Assembly (NCBI GenBank): GCA_032622095.1
Contig: CP136066.1
Coordinates: 133,271,917 to 133,335,916, forward strand
Length of the DNA: 64,000 bases
Source of the DNA: Siphonodentalium dalli
Lineage: Eukaryota > Mollusca > Scaphopoda > Gadilida > Siphonodentaliidae
Reading direction: 5' to 3'
Positions 47,225 through 57,175 of this stretch are shown here, one piece after another. The position numbers were made by a program, and so were the translations under genes. The notes below the pieces were generated by a model. It had not been told where the DNA came from, searched no databases, and saw only the letters and a program-made list of their open reading frames with translations. Position 1 is the first letter of the stretch; every line of letters begins with the position of its first letter.

Positions 47225-48470
47225 AAAATGACCGGTGAAGGAGTGGCCTGGAGGTATCCCGAAGGTATTACGATTCCAGGAGATTGGACCCCATCGTGTG
47301 GAGATGTGGGCCACTGCACCGTGGGGAAGAGATAGAAGGCTGGTTGGTACAGCTCTTGGAGGCACGCAACAAGACTTCCCCACCCAGATCATTCAGCCTT
47401 TCTTTCCTACCGGTGAAGGAGTGGCCTGGAGGTATCCCTAAGGTATTACGATTCCAGGGGATTGGACCCCATCTTGTGGAGATGTGGGCCCCTGCACCAT
47501 GGGGAAGAGTTAGAAGGTTGGTTGGTGCAGCACTTGGAGGCACGCAACAACAAGTCTTCCCCACCCAGATCATTCAGCCTTTCTTTCCTACCGGTGAAGG
47601 AGTGGCCTGGATGCATCCCGAAGGTATTACGATTCCAGGGGATCGACTGGACCCCATCTTGTAATGATGTGGGCCACTGCACCATGGGGAAGAGTCAGAA
47701 GGCCATTTGGCTGGTGCGCTATGTCTAGCCTATGAGAGCAAGAGCGTCACGTGACAACGAGTCTTCCCCACCCATTTTCTTCTTTCTTTTTGTTTTCTTT
47801 TTCTTCTTTTTTCTTCTTTGCTTTTTTCTTCTTTTTCCTGTATCCTCATCCTGTACAAAATCACTTACCAGCGGAACATCAGAATCCTCGTCCGACAGTG
47901 TGCCTGACGACCCACTGTCGACCCGCGATTCTTGCTCATCGTCGTCAAACCTGCCGACGCCACGCGATGCAGAGAAGCATGTCAAGATCGACGCCAGCCA
48001 ACAGAATTGGCTGCATCAGGTTGGGATACCAGACTGTGGAAGAGGCCTACTCTGAAATGGTTCGACGCAAGACAAATGCTCTTGCATTTGGGATAAGTAG
48101 CTATGGCCTGTCCAAGGTCACCCCCTCAAAATCTGGGGCATCATCAAGCTGCGCCCCCAAGGCCAGAGGGAATAAGTTCTGATGAGCCATTTGATCAGAG
48201 GAAGCCCCTTCCATGGAATCCCCCAAATGCAGGTGGTCCTGACCAAACTGGAATAAATGTCGATGACATACCACTATGATCGCATGACGGCGGAGGAGCA
48301 GGCCCGGATGTATCCCGAAGGTATTACGATTCCAGGGGATCGACTGGACCCCATCATGTAATGATGTGGGCCACTGCACCATGGGGAAGAGTCAGAAGGC
48401 CATTTGGCTGGTGCGCTATGTCTATGAGAGCAAGAGCGTCACGTGACAACGAGTCTTCCCCACCCAGAAC
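47225..48470. repeat. ~180-bp tandem and dispersed repeat block with coding-like fragments
   Basis: Units containing ggtattacgattccagggga, accccatc, gatgtgggccactgcacc and gtcttccccaccc start near 47228, 47410, 47595 and 48300 (spacing about 178-186 for the first three). The last two share an extra part, caagagcgtcacgtgacaac (47738 and 48432). Short frames such as MYPEGITIPGDRLDP and MGKSQKAIWLVRY read like protein but end at stops within each unit. It may be a multiplied piece of a captured gene. Confidence 0.6.
47725..47985 (-). pseudogene. Acidic/lysine-rich coding-like fragment, identity unknown
   Basis: An 86-codon frame with an acidic and serine part (SDEDSDVPLVSDFVQDED) followed by a lysine and arginine block (KRRKKQRRKKKKKK). 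The other strand is a long pyrimidine tract (ttcttctttct...). The composition resembles a nuclear protein tail, but a low-complexity tract can produce it by chance. On the plus strand a frame at 47955-48182 (AYSEMVRRKTNALAFGISSYG) also looks coding. No function can be assigned to either. Confidence 0.25.
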
Positions 48471-49015
48471 AGCCGCCAAAGGCTACTCCCAGGTGCCCAA
48501 TAAACAGATCTTCGTGGCAGGAATCCAGGCCGAAATCAAAATACTGATGGAAATTTCACTCTATGTGGAATAATAGTATATCGATGTGAATTTTTTCGAA
48601 ATTTAATAATCGTATTGCCACTACCATTAGGCACCTGAGAGAAAGGTGCCGGAGCAATCGCCCGTGAAGATTGGTTTCCCGAATCAACCACTTGCAGCAC
48701 CCGCCTACCATTGGTTCATACTGCCGTAGCAGGACCTGGGGGGCCAGAACTGGTCCTGCCCGAGGTAAAGACTGGTACGGTTGCTCAAAGTAGGAAATCA
48801 TTGACTAATATGCCCTTACCCAACTATAACAAGTAATACACCTGTGAATGAGCAACCTGCACGGTGTGTGGCCATCAAATTCGAAACATGTTCGACCGCA
48901 AGACATGCTGTTAGTTATAACAAAGCAAGGTTAATATACATAACACAATACAACCTAGGTTATTGAGTATAAAGTAAGGTTAATATAAAATCACGTTATA
49001 CCCCTGGCCACGTGA

Positions 49016-49041
49016 TCTTACCTGCTATGACAGGTAAGATA
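49016..49041. repeat. Short hairpin atcttacctg/caggtaagat
   Basis: Perfect 10-bp arms around ctatga, inside the 46355-50900 element. Role unknown. Confidence 0.7.
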
Positions 49042-49789
49042 CTGTCTTTTCTCGTATATGAGGACGATGAGTTCCGAAAGCACATAGGCAAGAACTAGGC
49101 AGTTTCCGTTAGGAAAGTGCGCTTACAGCGGACGTGAAGATACGAATGCCTTCATTTTCGGCATGATTGTATCGAATCGTTTTGTCACATAATCAGTGGA
49201 TATGTGACAATAGACGAAGAGCCATGTCTTGGCCGGTTTCGGAAATATATTGGCAGTAGATGTGGCAATATAAACGCTGCGCATGTAAGCTCGCTTTAGA
49301 CATGAAACAATACAAATGCAGTCCTTTCTGATATTCTGCGCAATATAAATGTGTTGCATGTAACTGCGCATCATACACGAGCGAAAGCTATTTGGCAGAA
49401 TATCGTTTTGATATATGTGGAAATAGAAGTTAGTGAGCCAAGTGATGGTCTCTACTGGAAAGACTATTGGCAGTGAATCTGGAGCACGTGACAATATGTA
49501 TTCTTTCTATTTCGCTGTTTGCCGTTATCATTCACTGATGAAACTGCAAAGTATGTCAGTATTGGGATGAAAACTGTAAGCATACTAGTAGTCAGTTCTG
49601 ACAGCATACATGAGGCCCTAATACGATATGATTGTCATGTACAATGTATGGAACTATTACGGCGTGCAATACATTATTGCAAGCTCGCCCACGCCGAGGC
49701 ATATTAGAGCCTACGGTAAGATGGCTTAGTGTCAGGCCACAAAGTTTTCACTTCATTGCAGTTGGTGAACAATAGTTCGTAGGAACCCA

Positions 49790-50900
49790 AACTGTACATA
49801 CATGGATGTAAAGAATGCAACACAATATTTAGAACGTCAGACAACACATCAATTCGAAGTGTGGTTATATATGTGATAACGAATACCATCCCCCTGTTAC
49901 GGAGTGTTAGTAACTATTGTACTGATGATACAATGAGTTATATGATATTTAATCGTGATAGACAAGGTAGAATGTTCTAAATACCTTGAAGTCGATGTAA
50001 TGTGTTATTACATTTGTCATGTGTCTAACAAGACCACGCGCTCATACATACTGGCGGGCGTAGATTCGCAGGTATTGATCGTTAAAACAATATTACAGAT
50101 CGCTCAGTCGAAAGAAATGTGAATTGTCATCTGATAGTGATAACAAGTACTATCTTTCGTATTTATTCATGTAAATTATTACAAAGGAGGATATGGCTGT
50201 CCTGTGCAACTTTCTGCGAATTAACAGAGCAGTGCCATGTATGATTTGGCAGTATACATTAGGATACAAAGCAACGGAACTTACGAAATAACCGAAGCGA
50301 GTCGACGGAAACTTATGTAAAGTGAAACACGTGTAGCACGAAATTAGGAGACATCGCATACCGTACTACATTGCGTCCTCAATTGTAAGTCATGATAGTC
50401 ATCACGCCGTATGTGTGGCACAATATGCACTATGTGGTTTTGCCACAAGTAAGCTATGTGCTTCTTTAGTCATTGTCAAGATGGCCATCTTAATTCCAAT
50501 TGTTGGAAGATAAAGCCGTCTTGAGGAAAACAGAAAACACGGAAACAAATTACGGATACAGTGAAACGAAAAAAGTTCCCGTTTCGGATGTGAGAAATAT
50601 TAATTAACTATCGGGTACAATAAATTGCAAGTTTGTAATATCAACAATAAATATTGAGTCGATAAACTCGCAACACAGAAAGATACAACCTTGAGAAAAT
50701 AGAAACGATCCTGTCCTGGCGAGGAGGAATAAAAACTGACTAGACAATAGATAGAATGCGGGTGTATTCATGCGAGACTAATCTGGACACGGATGTGAGT
50801 GGGGTCGGCACAGCAATAAAATTTTAACCCTCCTGATTGACACAAGGCCGGAGACGTAATCCATATAGTTCAGTTGAGGGCTTCTCCTTGGCGGAAAAAT
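49790..50900. repeat. ~1.1 kb dispersed repeat, copy B
   Basis: Colinear with 27840-29010 (see that entry) and forming the right part of the 46355-50900 element. The last 44 bases are its terminal inverted repeat. Confidence 0.75.
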
Positions 50901-51202
50901 AAAACTGATATATGTCATGTATTCTGTCAATCGTAAAACTATTTGTGCGCTGTGACGTCATACTGCAGGGTTTGTCTGCATGAGATATTTATAGCGGCGA
51001 AATATGAATGGTAGTGAAATCTTTCAAACTAGGAACTCGTAGCTTGTCAATAGTCTGTATTAGTCCAACAACTGACGAACGCTGCTAAAGAACAGAGTTT
51101 TAGCCAATGTGTTATAAAATATAATTGAGTTTTGGCGGGAAATGGGAATATATGCGCAGTTGTTTGTGTTTGGGGACCCAGGCGGGAATCTCCATATTGG
51201 GT

Positions 51203-51239
<37 letters not shown>

Positions 51240-51861
51240 TGGGGGATATGTTTTTTTGTGTTTATCCTCCATGCATGTAATATGGGTCAAATGAATGGTG
51301 TTGTCACTATGAATTCCCGCTATAAAGACTGATTTGGGACAGGTTACATATAATAATAGTACGATAGCACAGGATCTCAGAGGTATACCTCCTTTGGTAG
51401 GAGAACCGCCTGTTGGCGTATGTTGATCCCCACTTTGCCTAACTCAGCAATTCGGCATTCTTTGATCAAATTATGTAATCGTACGGTAGTACGGGATCTC
51501 CGAGCGTGAGTAGTTTCAACCACAGGAATCGCGTGCAAAAAATTATCTGTACTCAGCAGTCCGACATTCTTTGATGTTACAGCAACATTTATTACGCTGT
51601 ATACTATATATAACGTCGCTATTTCAATGCACACCAAACATTACGTTGTAGTTTTGGCGCTTTGATTTCAAAGGGTTACGCTGTACATCAATTGACCAGC
51701 TTTTTCCACCAGTATTCTGTTTAATCCTCGAACTGCCGTTGCAACCGGATTTTTTATGACATATTGCTACTGACTCTTGGTACACGTATGAATCAAACAG
51801 ATCATCTGCGAGGGGAATGAGGCCATCCTACGGACGCTGAGCCGTACTAACGGAAACCCTG
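50901..51861. other. Unassigned sequence containing the poly-G run
   Basis: No exon or known repeat. The phrases aggatctcagaggtatacct and gggatctccgagcg (51370-51500) hint at a diverged local repeat. Confidence 0.4.
51203..51237 (+). repeat. Uninterrupted run of 35 G
   Basis: A pure G tract after tattgggt and before catggggga. Such a tract can form G-quadruplexes and is hard to sequence, so its exact length is doubtful. Confidence 0.9.
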
Positions 51862-52360
51862 TAGTTTTTCAAAATTTAAATTCAAAATTTAATTTTCATA
51901 AATAAAAAAAATATTGAGCAAGGAATAAAATCCATTTAAATAAAAAAAAAAATTGGGTTGTTTTTTAGTTGTTTCTAGCTCCACCCACATTTGACCCAGC
52001 CCAGTGACCTCATTTGAATAAATCTGAACCCCAGTCACCCATGAACCCTTCATACCAAATATGATGGTACTTATATATGTTGCGCCCTAGAACAATAGAA
52101 ATAACCCTGTGTGTATCGTCATTGGTACGGACTGACTCACGGACGGACTCGCAGACGGACGGAGACCATTTCTATATCCCCTGCCAAACTTTGTTCGCAG
52201 GGGATAATAAAAAGCTGCTTGGCCGCATGTCCCCAGAATGAGGTGGCTTTATTTGACTGGTAGCTTTTTTAGAAATGAATTATTTTGATTGTGGGAACAA
52301 CCATCGAAGACAACTTTGCTTCCAACTGTCTATGTTGTTAACACACCTAGTTTTATTTGA
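51862..52360 (+). mobile_element. AT-rich tract and a pearl-type element end
   Basis: After an A/T-rich stretch (51865-51960) come gacctcatttgaataaatct (52009), ggacggactcgcagacggac (52141) and a terminal hairpin tatcccctgcc ... gcaggggata with ataaaa (52176-52211). The segment 52240-52360 (gaggtggctttatttgactg, then ttgcttccaactgtctatg) recurs at 8240 and 60550-60640. Confidence 0.55.
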
Positions 52361-52574
52361 TTAGACACCATACTAATCAGTAATTTCTAACTGTATGAAG
52401 TTATGACTGGAAAAAGCAGATAGATGGATCGTGCAGATTTGTTTTGTCCCACAAAATTTTGCTTCCGGAGATACAATATTGATTCATAAGTAACAGTAAA
52501 AGCCCCTATTCACAACATACAACTCACAAACATATTTATCAGAGGTCATATCTCATTCTGTAATTTACACTTAC

Positions 52575-52618
52575 TTGTCGGTTATTTTATTGTCTTCAGA
52601 TGTGAATATTTCTCTAGC
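52575..52618 (-). CDS. LRPPRC: LRPPRC-like internal exon (44 nt)
   Basis: Acceptor tttgttgacag and donor GACAA|gtaagt. Fourteen codons AREIFTSEDNKITD plus AA, completed to lysine by the next exon. Short, but both splice sites are strong and the phase fits on both sides. Confidence 0.7.
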
Positions 52619-52708
52619 CTGTCAACAAAAATGTCATATATTTGATTGTACATCTCTACAAGTATTTCTCTAAGCCATCAGTAGAAATGTCACTTATATA
52701 GAATAGAC

Positions 52709-53639
52709 CAGTGTTCGCGCTGTCGGTAGCCAAATTAGCCAATGGCTAATCTTTTTCGAATTTGGCTAATAAAAATTTCATTTGGCTAAACTTTTGGCTA
52801 AACTTTTTTTGACCCCAAATGGAGACTGAAAGCATGAATTTTTGGCAAGTGGGTTTTCAATTCTGTGATGTGAACGATCTAGTCCGAAAACATTGTAAGT
52901 GGGAATATATCGCCGACTGTACAAAAGGAAACCCGATCGCGGACAGTACAAAGGGAAACCCGTCACTCTGCACGAAACAGCAAAATATCATTATTTTACA
53001 TTTAATCCGCTAATCCCCCATTGTCTGTCTGGTCACTCACGGGACTCCTGCACAATGCATGTTTATGATGACATTGTATTTATGACGGTCAAGGTTTATG
53101 AGCACCAAGTGTAAGACAATAGCTTAATCAGCCAAATGTGAATCACGACAGATATTTTATGGCTATTTGTCGTCAATACCGATACATTCAAAATAATATG
53201 CCTGCTTTTATGACAGATTGCAATTTGATAATGGCGTAACAATATTAAGTTATTAGTTTCCAGATGTCACTTAAATATTTTTCGCAAGGATAATTAATAT
53301 TTAATGATTTTTAAAAAGATATTGATATAAAACAAAAAATTAATGACATTAAGAAGGACATAAAGATTAATTAATAAATTTTTAATAAATGATATATATC
53401 AAAATATTTCTAGTTCATCAAAATTAGTTAAATTATTGTGTATTTTACCTGTGTCTGTTAGATTTGACGTTTTAGTCATTAATTGTGAACCGACCAGAAA
53501 ACGATGATTTAATTTGGCCATAGTTTTTTTTTAATTTGGCTAAAAAACATTTGGCTAAAGTTTTTTTCATTTGGCTAATAAAATTTTCATTTGGCTAAAC
53601 TTTTGGCTAAAGTTTTTTTTTGGTCCAGCGCGAACACTG
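52709..53639. mobile_element. Non-autonomous hAT element (931 bp), perfect 8-bp target duplication
   Basis: Inverted repeats CAGTGTTCGCGCTG and CAGCGCGAACACTG are perfect over 14 bp. gaatagac flanks both ends (52701-52708, 53640-53647). The motif tttcatttggctaa and its variants are repeated several times just inside both ends, a likely transposase-binding pattern. Internal similarity to 39899-40820 (caagtgggtttt, gatgtgaac) shows the two are related families. No transposase. Confidence 0.92.
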
Positions 53640-53763
53640 GAATAGACCCAATTTAGCTGGGTACCAAATTGGAATTGTGGTTTTAACAATGAGCCTTTTG
53701 GTGAGTGGTTAAAAACACAATAGCACGAGTGGTGAAAATGCAAGCAATTTTTCTAATATTTAA

Positions 53764-54106
53764 CCCTTTACCCAACAGAAGGGCCCTGTGCCTTGCATTC
53801 TCTTATATATGCGAGTCGACCATAGGTCGCCTCGCATATATAAGAGAATGCATTGGCTTAACACATTAAAAATTATAAAAAAAATTTAGGCCAATGCATT
53901 CTCTTATATATGCGAGGCGACCTATGGTCGACTCGCATATATAAGAGAATGCATTGGCACAGGGCATAACTGTAAATATCAAATGTAGTCAAGGAGCCGG
54001 TTCCAATGATATCCATATTTGTATGGTTCTATTGAGACAGACCGAAGATATTTTAGGCTGTTGAAGCTTTATTTGGCCGGTTTTGGCCGGTTTGTTGGGT
54101 AAAGGG
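53764..54106. mobile_element. piggyBac-type foldback element (343 bp) with nested hairpins
   Basis: Ends CCCTTTACCCAACA are inverted repeats flanked by TTAA (53760-53763, 54107-54110). Inside are two hairpins with perfect 21-bp arms made of GCATTCTCTTATATATGCGA plus g (53795-53815 with 53831-53851, and 53896-53916 with 53932-53952). The two hairpins are also inverted copies of each other, so the region can fold as a cruciform. Confidence 0.85.
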
Positions 54107-54132
54107 TTAATAGATATCATAACAACTTCCAA

Positions 54133-55335
54133 TAGGGACCGACGAAGCTTCGAGATTCGATTCGATTTCGAATCTTACGTTCCGATTCGATTCGAAAGCG
54201 GTCGTGTGATTCGGGATATTTCGAATCGTTGTATACAAGTCCTTTATCGCCGGGAATAGACTGCATTATATATACAAAACATTAATTATATCCCCAATAC
54301 TTAAATTGAGGCTCCTTCCGCGACCAACTGGGAACTTCGTGGTCCAATGTGTACAGGGTAAGTTGTCCAATAGCCCACTGCTCATATATATATTGGCCTC
54401 CCAGTCCCAGAGAGGGTTACTCGTGGCAGGTCGGTGGGTTACTCGTGCGACCTGCTGGTATGTCTGTGGTGGTTCGCATGTTCATCACGGTTGTACCATA
54501 ATCGCAGCGCACACGGGTTTCCTCCACCACATAAAACCAGCAATGTGGCGATTTTGCCCGGCCACAGCTGCAGAAGCGAGTGAATTTCTTGTGAGACATA
54601 TTTGTATATCGGTATTTTATATTCTTATACCAGAAAAACCTATATTGTGTTACTCAGCTCAATCAAATAATATATATTATTTTTTTAATTTTAAAACTTA
54701 ACACGATATAAATATATTAAATAAACATTCTGGGCTCCAACATGTCGTGTCTAAATTCGATCAACATCTTTATACAGAATATGTTATCCGGGAAATGGAA
54801 TATAGATGACCATTTAGCTTTCACGACAACTCAATTGATCCGATGGACAGGCCCAAGTTGGGATACTATACATTACATAGTTCCTGTAATCCCGTTTGCC
54901 AAGTCACGATGCGCAATTTTGATATCGCGCGTGCCTGCTGTGCGCGACAGGGTGAAGCGTACAGAAGAGTTTCCGTTTGCAATGACTCGAATCAGACTCC
55001 ATTGACTCTAAAGTTCCAAACTGCTAACTTTCACAAACTTCACGCATAGTGGCAGTGTCAAAAATATGAAATGATGGCGTGCCATTCTCATATATTAAAC
55101 TGTTTAAACCCTGATTAAATATTGTTCATATCATGTCATAGAAATAAAGTTTAATGAACCTCCTTCATGGGACAATTGCCCCCATTTTTGCTCGTACCCC
55201 CCACTGATCGGTACCGCCAATCTACTAAAGTGTTTGAAAAAGATTCGATTCGAGATTCGATTCGATTTCGAATCATTATCGTGATTCGATTCGAGATTCG
55301 ATTCGATGTTGAAATTGCCGATTCGTCGGTCCCTA
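54133..55335. mobile_element. Non-autonomous hAT element (1203 bp), perfect 8-bp target duplication
   Basis: Ends TAGGGACCGACGAA and TTCGTCGGTCCCTA are perfect 14-bp inverted repeats, with acttccaa outside both (54125-54132 and 55336-55343). Subterminal gattcgattcga words are repeated at both ends (54149-54195 and 55236-55305). Internal frames of up to 131 codons have no hAT transposase motif. Confidence 0.92.
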
Positions 55336-55343
55336 ACTTCCAA

Positions 55344-56620
55344 TTTTAAATGAATGTGACAGAATAACTGTGACGTAGTTCTACTATGGGTATAAATGTT
55401 TAACCCATGAATTGGTGCTTGAAAATTTACACCAACAGTAGAAATTTATACCCACAGTAGAAATTTATATCCTCCAGTAAGGTGTAAAGATGAAATTTAC
55501 AAAATAGGTGTAGGGTTTCTGCTGGGGTAAAAATATTGGGTCCATTGGATACGACTGGCTGACCATGGTTCGGCTAGCCATAAGTTATTTTTTAAATTTA
55601 ATGTCCCGAAATATTCATTTCCCTTGCACATGAGAAGATCTTGATATGTTTTCTAAGTAATAAATTCATTAGAATTTGAGACCAGGAACGAAATAATAGA
55701 TGCAAGTAATAACGTACCAATATTTATTATTTGAAAATGTATGAACAGCAGCAAAAATTCTGGTCATGAATAATGGGGAGTCCTCAGTCACACACTGATA
55801 CGGAAATAGCCCAAGCAGCAAATGCAAAGTTATCGCTCGTGTAACGTATAGGATGCGGGAATGAATGCCCAGTTTACAATGTGCCAGTCATTTTTTTCAC
55901 AGAATGTATGGTTGGAATTAATTATTTTATGGATAATGAAAGTGAAAGCTGTATTAGTTTATATATCCACTGAATAGATGGAAATTTCCCATTTTGATAT
56001 ATCGGCTCCACATTTTCGTTTATTAGTACATGATGAATAGACTAGAGTCGGGACAAGGCAAGGTGCTAAAATCAACCTTATCGTTGTTGCGTGTAATCAA
56101 AACCAAACAAGTGTTCCTTTTTACATTATTGTACATTATTGAAATTTCAATTGGCCACTACAAGTGCAAGCTTATCACAGGTGCAAGAATCACAGGTAAT
56201 AAACACCTATGGAGGTAAGATAGATCATAATGAGGTGCCCAATAAGGATAGACAATATATCACACCGACATCGTCAAAATCTAGGATGAGACAAGGACGA
56301 GATTTACAAAATGTAATGACTTCCTTGTTAGTATGTTACCAATGGCAAACTTATGAAATATATGTTTGTTTTTACATGTACATGTATTTGCCCAAACCAT
56401 TAAGATTAAATGATGGTTGTGGGGCAGGTGACGAGGATCAAATCACTCATTTGCAAAGTGGCAGATTTAACAGGTCTGTCGACATGCTAATTTACTATTA
56501 GAAAATACTGATTCAAAATTATTTTGTTTTGGTTTGACAGAGCCTGTGCCAGTCTAGCGGAAACCCTGTTGGTGTTATACACACAATGGCATAGGTAATT
56601 ATGGTATAAATTTTATTATA
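55344..56620. other. Unassigned intron sequence with a small local repeat
   Basis: The phrase agtagaaatttatacc occurs twice at 55437-55475. A frame of 120 codons (56139-56501) has no motif or splice context. 56561-56571 is a CAGGGTTTCCG-type hAT end (reverse complement) without a visible partner nearby. Confidence 0.4.
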
Positions 56621-56626
56621 AAGACG

Positions 56627-56712
56627 TCCCCATAGCCGAGGTGGTTACATTGTGGACACGATCATCACAGTCTGGGCTAGATGATGTTGGCACGGGTTTG
56701 AACTATGACATG
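56627..56712 (+). repeat. tRNA-derived SINE-like head
   Basis: TAGCCGAGGTGG (56634-56645) is a good RNA polymerase III A box. cgggtttgaactatg about 50 bases later resembles a B box. The gap fits a tRNA with a long variable arm (Leu or Ser type). It begins gtccccatagcc and does not close into a clean tRNA acceptor stem, so I call a SINE head or tRNA pseudogene rather than a tRNA gene. Confidence 0.45.
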
Positions 56713-56849
56713 GGCGAAAATCGGGAAGAATTTTCAAGCTTGATCTGAGTTGAGGGACATCTCAATGTGCCATTCCGATCGATACATTCCCCAATACATT
56801 CTGATATTTCCCAACAAGAGCATTGGTAGGGTAATGCATTATACGCCAG

Positions 56850-57175
56850 TGATAATTTCAAATATGGGCCATAATTCAGGTGAAAATTGGCAGGCTGATC
56901 CCAAATTCAAACTTGACCTATATTTTGGGCTAGTAAACTCACATACCAAATTCCATTCCATTCAGTTCAGTTCAACTTCTGACTTACTAAAGAATGAAAA
57001 TTAAGTGCAAATTCCTACAAAAAGTTCTGTAACTCTGGTGAAAGTTGGCGGAACCCAAATTTGAACTTGATCTATATTTTATACTAGTACACCCACATAC
57101 CAAATTTCAGTCCATTCAGTTCAGACTTACTAATGTTATCATCCAAAATGAAAAGAGAAGCCAATCACGATCGAC
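56850..57175 (+). repeat. Pearl-core fragment, two units
   Basis: Units with gggccataattcaggtgaaa (56866) and gttctgtaactctggtgaaa (57022) followed by ttggc, caaattcaaacttgacct-type and cacataccaaatt phrases. No microsatellite or terminal hairpin remains. Confidence 0.55.

Larger units (their letters stand above)
46355..50900. mobile_element. 4.5 kb element with 44-bp perfect terminal inverted repeats
   Basis: 46355-46398 (starting ATTTTTCCGCCAAGGAGAAG, ending TATATGGATTA) is the exact reverse complement of 50857-50900. Fragments of the same family occur at 27840-29010 (right part), 32296-32431 (left part) and 42125-42195. The interior contains the ~180-bp tandem block at 47225-48470 and the 1.1 kb repeat copy B. 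No transposase and no clear target duplication were seen, so the superfamily is open. Confidence 0.65.
45600..51861. mobile_element. Possible 6.3 kb hAT-like unit with CAGGGTTTCCG ends
   Basis: CAGGGTTTCCGCC begins at 45600 and the complementary CGGAAACCCTG ends at 51861. The six bases tagttt flank both sides directly. Both ends contain gtagcaatat and a gtccgta-like word in their subterminal parts. A hAT duplication should be 8 bp, so the pairing is not certain. A third end of the same type lies at 56561-56571 (agcggaaaccctg). If real, the 46355-50900 element is nested within it. Confidence 0.4.

Noticed and set aside
47732-48182. Two plus-strand frames of 107 and 143 codons
   Set aside because: Their first halves translate a polypyrimidine tract (poly-F/L/S). 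Only the part after about 47955 looks protein-like, so a complete gene is not claimed.
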